Source: Lujinxingia sediminis
GTDB taxonomy: Bacteria; Myxococcota_A; Bradymonadia; Bradymonadales; Bradymonadaceae
Length of the DNA: 64,000 nt
Direction: 5' to 3'
Assembly: GCF_004005565.1 (NCBI RefSeq)
Contig: NZ_SADD01000001.1
Location: forward strand, 248,001-312,000
Made by a program: the position numbers and the translations under genes. A model generated the notes under the pieces. It ran no database searches. It had not been told where the DNA came from and was given only the letters and a program-made list of their open reading frames with translations. Shown here one piece after another: positions 61,753 through 64,000 of this stretch (position 1 is the first letter of the stretch; every line of letters begins with the position of its first letter).

Positions 61753-62256
61753 TTATTCACTTACGCTCAGAGCAAGTTCGGGGCTTGAGAACTCGACGGT
61801 ACCATCGTGCAGGAGCTCCAGGACGATGGCCGTGTCGCCGGCGGCCAGTGCTGCGATGTCAAGGTGGTCACCGTGGACCGCGACGGCTACGACGCCCTCG
61901 GAGCTGCCTTCGGCGACGCTTGCCTGGAGGGTGTACTCACCGCCGAGAGCAACGGCGTTGCCATTGGCGTCGGCAATGCTGACGCCGACTTCAAGTTCGT
62001 CGCCGACGTAGAGTGCTGGAATCTCGCTATGCCAGTGGTCACCGTGAACGTCGGCGAGGACCTCGTCGTTGGAGGGGTCGAAGAGCATGAGTTCGAATGC
62101 TGTTTCGTGACCGTGGTCATCGTGATGGTCGTGGTCATCATGACCATGATCATGGTGATGATCCTCGTGCTCGGTTGTGTCGGTATCGCCGCATGCGGTG
62201 ATGCCGGCGGTGAGAAGTGCGATCAAAAGGAGGGCGGGAAAACGAAGACGGTTCAT
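61753..62256 (-). CDS. His-rich lipoprotein with HxHxEIP motif (short paralogue)
   Basis: A 167-residue lipoprotein. The signal ends with lipobox ITAC (Cys22); residues 30-50 carry about 12 His among Asp and Glu (HDHGHDDHDHHDD). A beta-sandwich-like body follows, with HWHSEIPALYVGDELEVGVS at about 74-93. The same HxHxEIP element and the -N-L- spacing recur in the upstream neighbour (62509-63351), so the two are related. The His run and motif suggest binding of zinc or another divalent metal outside the cell (inference). ATG 62256 follows GAGG. It has its own operator-like promoter (62344-62392) and terminator. Confidence 0.75.
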   Translation of the reverse strand: MNRLRFPALLLIALLTAGITACGDTDTTEHEDHHHDHGHDDHDHHDDHGHETAFELMLFDPSNDEVLADVHGDHWHSEIPALYVGDELEVGVSIADANGNAVALGGEYTLQASVAEGSSEGVVAVAVHGDHLDIAALAAGDTAIVLELLHDGTVEFSSPELALSVSE

Positions 62257-62343
62257 GATGGGCCTCAGTGAGCAGGAGAGAGTCAGCGCACGGGGTGCGC
62301 ACGTTTATGATGTTGGCGTCGCGGGAGGTGACGCCCTGGGAGT

Positions 62344-62394
62344 TTGTTAACGCAATGAAGTTGCATTTGCAATATAAATGCAACTTCATTGCAT
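62344..62394 (-). promoter_or_regulatory. 17-bp perfect inverted repeat over a predicted promoter
   Basis: GCAATGAAGTTGCATTT (62352-62368), seven bases, then its exact inverse at 62376-62392. Each half also contains a smaller dyad of the form ATGCAA-N5-TTGCAT (62378-62394 exact, 62350-62366 one mismatch), so two dimers could sit side by side, centres 28 bases apart. On the minus strand TTGCAA (62372-62367) and TAACAA (62349-62344), 17 bases apart, form a promoter pair that the left arm covers. A Fur/Zur-type repressor is a candidate binder. Confidence 0.7.
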
Positions 62395-62448
62395 AAGGTG
62401 CTCCGGGCGTGCCAGTTCGGACGTGAGAGGGGCGTAAGGCGCGCGCAC

Positions 62449-62473
62449 AAAAAAAGCGCCCGGGAGAGGGCGC
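62449..62473 (-). terminator. Rho-independent terminator of the longer His-rich lipoprotein gene
   Basis: GCGCCC, six-base loop, GGGCGC, and a run of seven T on the minus strand. It insulates the upstream gene from the operator region at 62344-62394. Confidence 0.85.
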
Positions 62474-62508
62474 CTGTTGGCATGAGTTGATGTGGCGTTA
62501 GCTGAGGT

Positions 62509-63351
62509 TCAGTCGGCGTTGACGACGATGGGAAGCGCCGCGGGGGTGTGCATGCTCATGCCAAAGTAGTCGAGCTCCAACACCACGCTGACCTCGCCAG
62601 GGCTGAGGGCGGTGAAGGTTACCCGTTCGACATCGACGGTCCAATCCACGACATCTTCGGCGGCATCGTCTGTGAGGACAGGAGCGACGACGTGGTCGCC
62701 CATCTCCATGGGGTCGCCGGATTCGCCAATGTAGAGGACGTCGACGGTGAGGGTATCGCCGACGTTGAGTTGCAGGGGGGCGCCGGAGTAGGCATCGCCC
62801 TCGATGGTAGCGATCGGGGCGTCGTCTGCGGAGACAAGCTCGACGCGGGAGATGTCGCCGTGATCATGGACGTGTTCTTCGCCCAGGGTGACGACGCGAG
62901 CGACCAGGGCGGGGGACTCAAAACGCAGGGTATCGTCTTCGAAGAGTTGAACGTGAAAGAAGGTCTGGCCGCGTTTGAGGGCGGTTAAGGTAAGGAGGTT
63001 GTCGTCGAGACTCAGCTCGAGGATGTCTTCGGGGGCGCCGTCGGCGAAGCGGAGCTCGGCGTGCAGGTTAGCGGAGAGGTCGAGCGGGTTGTCCTCGGCG
63101 TCGGCGAAGTTGAGGGCGATGGTCAGGGATTGCTCTTCGGCCACGGGAGGAATCTCGCCATGACGATGACCTTCGGAGGCCACGACCCAAACGTCGCCGG
63201 TATCGGGGTTCGTGATGGTGAGGCGGTCGCTCCTGGTGTCTTCGTTGTGGCCGTTGTGCTCATCGTGGTGGTGGTCGTGCTCACCACCGCCGCAGGCGCC
63301 CAGCGGGGTGATGGTGAGAAGCAAGGCGACGAGCATGGTGCGGTACTGCAT
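62509..63351 (-). CDS. His-rich lipoprotein with HxHxEIP motif (long paralogue)
   Basis: A 280-residue lipoprotein. The signal ends with lipobox LGAC (Cys20), followed by EHDHHHDEHNGHNE. Residues 61-68 contain HRHGEIP, the counterpart of HWHSEIP in the downstream gene, followed by the same -LxLxxxF-DA-xNxLxL pattern. A second beta domain (from about residue 145, HVHDHGDISRVELV) repeats the first in outline, so the protein is a tandem of two related domains. I know no named family. ATG 63351 follows GGAG. It is 18 bases behind the AgmX/TonB-like gene, so it is probably in one operon with it. Confidence 0.7.
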   Translation of the reverse strand: MQYRTMLVALLLTITPLGACGGGEHDHHHDEHNGHNEDTRSDRLTITNPDTGDVWVVASEGHRHGEIPPVAEEQSLTIALNFADAEDNPLDLSANLHAELRFADGAPEDILELSLDDNLLTLTALKRGQTFFHVQLFEDDTLRFESPALVARVVTLGEEHVHDHGDISRVELVSADDAPIATIEGDAYSGAPLQLNVGDTLTVDVLYIGESGDPMEMGDHVVAPVLTDDAAEDVVDWTVDVERVTFTALSPGEVSVVLELDYFGMSMHTPAALPIVVNAD

Positions 63352-63369
63352 ATGAGGCTCCGGTGGGGC

Positions 63370-63918
63370 TTAGAGAGTAAGTCCGAAGACCAGGCGGCGA
63401 TGGGCCGGTGCAAGATCGTCGGGGAGGGTCCAGTCGGCGATGCGAGTCTCCAGACAGCGTCGCAGGCTTTCGTTGAGGGCATCGGGGCCAGCGTTGAGGC
63501 TGACGTCATTGATGCTTCGGCTCTCGTCGAGGGTCAGGGTGACGCTGAGGCGATAGGTGGTGCCGGGGTCGCGCGTGCAGCCTTGAAGCGAGATGGACTG
63601 GTCCCGGGCCCAGGCGAGCAGCCGTTGGCGATCTTCGGCGCTCGTGGGAGGCGGGCTCGCGGGCAGGTGGGGATCACTTTTGACCGGTCGGGCGCGTGAG
63701 GGTTTGACGGGCTTTGCCGGTGCGGGCTTTGTCGGTGCGGGAGGAGGCTCTTCCGGGCAGCGTTCCACGATGCGGGTTTGAGCTTTGGGGCAGGGCGCGG
63801 GAGCCTCGATTTCGGCGGGCGGAGGCGCGCAGAGCCGTGGGCCGAGTAAAAGGCCCACGGCGAAGCTCATGGCCATGGCGGCCACCTGGGTGGCGATCTG
63901 GGAGGTGCGAGGTTGCAT
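63370..63918 (-). CDS. AgmX/TonB-like C-terminal domain protein
   Basis: A 182-residue protein. An N-terminal hydrophobic segment (AMAMSFAVGLLLGPRLC) anchors it; a Pro/Ala/Lys-rich linker (PAPTKPAPAKPVKPSRARPV) spans the periplasm; the last 85 residues resemble the AgmX/PglI or TonB C-terminal domain (SLQGCTRDPGTTYRLSVTL, then LRRCLETRIADWTLP). Such proteins transmit force or bind outer-membrane partners, here perhaps the two His-rich lipoproteins in the same operon (inference). ATG 63918 starts six bases after the stop of an upstream gene and ends 18 bases before the next one. Confidence 0.7.
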   Translation of the reverse strand: MQPRTSQIATQVAAMAMSFAVGLLLGPRLCAPPPAEIEAPAPCPKAQTRIVERCPEEPPPAPTKPAPAKPVKPSRARPVKSDPHLPASPPPTSAEDRQRLLAWARDQSISLQGCTRDPGTTYRLSVTLTLDESRSINDVSLNAGPDALNESLRRCLETRIADWTLPDDLAPAHRRLVFGLTL

Positions 63919-63924
63919 CGAAGT

Positions 63925-64000
63925 TCAGCGCAAAATGCGTTGCAGGTAGGCCGCGGCGCTCAGCGCGGCGCGGTCGGAACGCGAGGAGAGGGCCTGGCAG
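63925..64000 (-). CDS. C-terminal end of a gene that continues past the window
   Basis: The minus-strand frame reads CQALSSRSDRAALSAAAYLQ and ends RILR-stop, closed by TGA at 63925-63927, six bases before the AgmX-like ATG. The tight spacing and absence of a stop for 25 codons support a coding end in the same operon. Too little is visible to name it. Confidence 0.45.
   Translation of the reverse strand, partial: CQALSSRSDRAALSAAAYLQRILR

Overview
The window is GC-rich bacterial chromosome, densely coded on both strands, with no rRNA, tRNA, CRISPR array, insertion sequence or prophage that I can see. The gene content suggests a predatory or social deltaproteobacterium-like lineage (Myxococcota or Bradymonadota). 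The signs are three Hanks-type Ser/Thr kinases (two with a C-terminal membrane anchor, one fused to an FHA domain), PEGA and TPR proteins, a Cys-rich lipoprotein of the 'CxxxxDC' type, a choice-of-anchor lipoprotein, a PilZ/degenerate-J-domain protein and many lipoproteins. This placement is inference from gene content only.

Layout. 0-9.3 kb: end of a zinc-ribbon protein, queG, an R2lox oxidase, an N-formylglutamate amidohydrolase-like gene, a VTT membrane protein, the PilZ/J-like protein, a lipase and a large lipoprotein. 9.3-10.6 kb: a strong promoter, a stand-alone nuclease-fold domain that has lost its ExK motif, and rpsU. 10.6-15.6 kb: two Ser/Thr kinases around a PEGA protein. 15.7-24.8 kb: a membrane-fused spermidine-synthase-like protein, a Fur/Zur-type regulator with a His-rich lipoprotein, two SDRs, a YidD-like lipoprotein overlapping a membrane protein, a universal stress protein, and a protein of four roughly 91-residue repeats. 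24.9-37.9 kb is mostly core metabolism: glnE, a branched-chain aminotransferase, class I aldolase, the pyruvate dehydrogenase operon pdhA-pdhB-pdhC (no E3) and a nitronate monooxygenase. 37.9-44.8 kb: a His/Arg-rich secreted protein, GtrA, GNAT, a coiled-coil membrane protein, the FHA-kinase, a repeat lipoprotein and a Ca2+/cation exchanger. 44.9-59.8 kb: tgt, a lytic transglycosylase, an M23 peptidase, glutamate-cysteine ligase, a TPR lipoprotein coupled to manA, a Cys-rich lipoprotein, an orphan ParA and gcvPB. 59.8-64 kb, all on the minus strand: acyl-CoA dehydrogenase, a cNMP-binding protein, two related His-rich lipoproteins, a TonB/AgmX-like protein and the end of a further gene.

Most interesting signals. 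(1) Two related His-rich lipoproteins at 61.7-63.4 kb share an HxHxEIP motif. One has a 17-bp perfect inverted repeat placed over its predicted promoter, and a Fur/Zur-type regulator with a third His-rich lipoprotein lies elsewhere in the window; together they look like a metal-responsive outer-membrane lipoprotein system. (2) The gene at 9554-10231 is a solitary Type IIG/Eco57I-like N-terminal domain in which the catalytic ExK has become RxL, behind a near-consensus sigma70 promoter. (3) The HFAGK-repeat protein directly upstream of glnE matches no family I know. Both steps framing queuosine salvage/synthesis (queG and tgt) are present but 44 kb apart.
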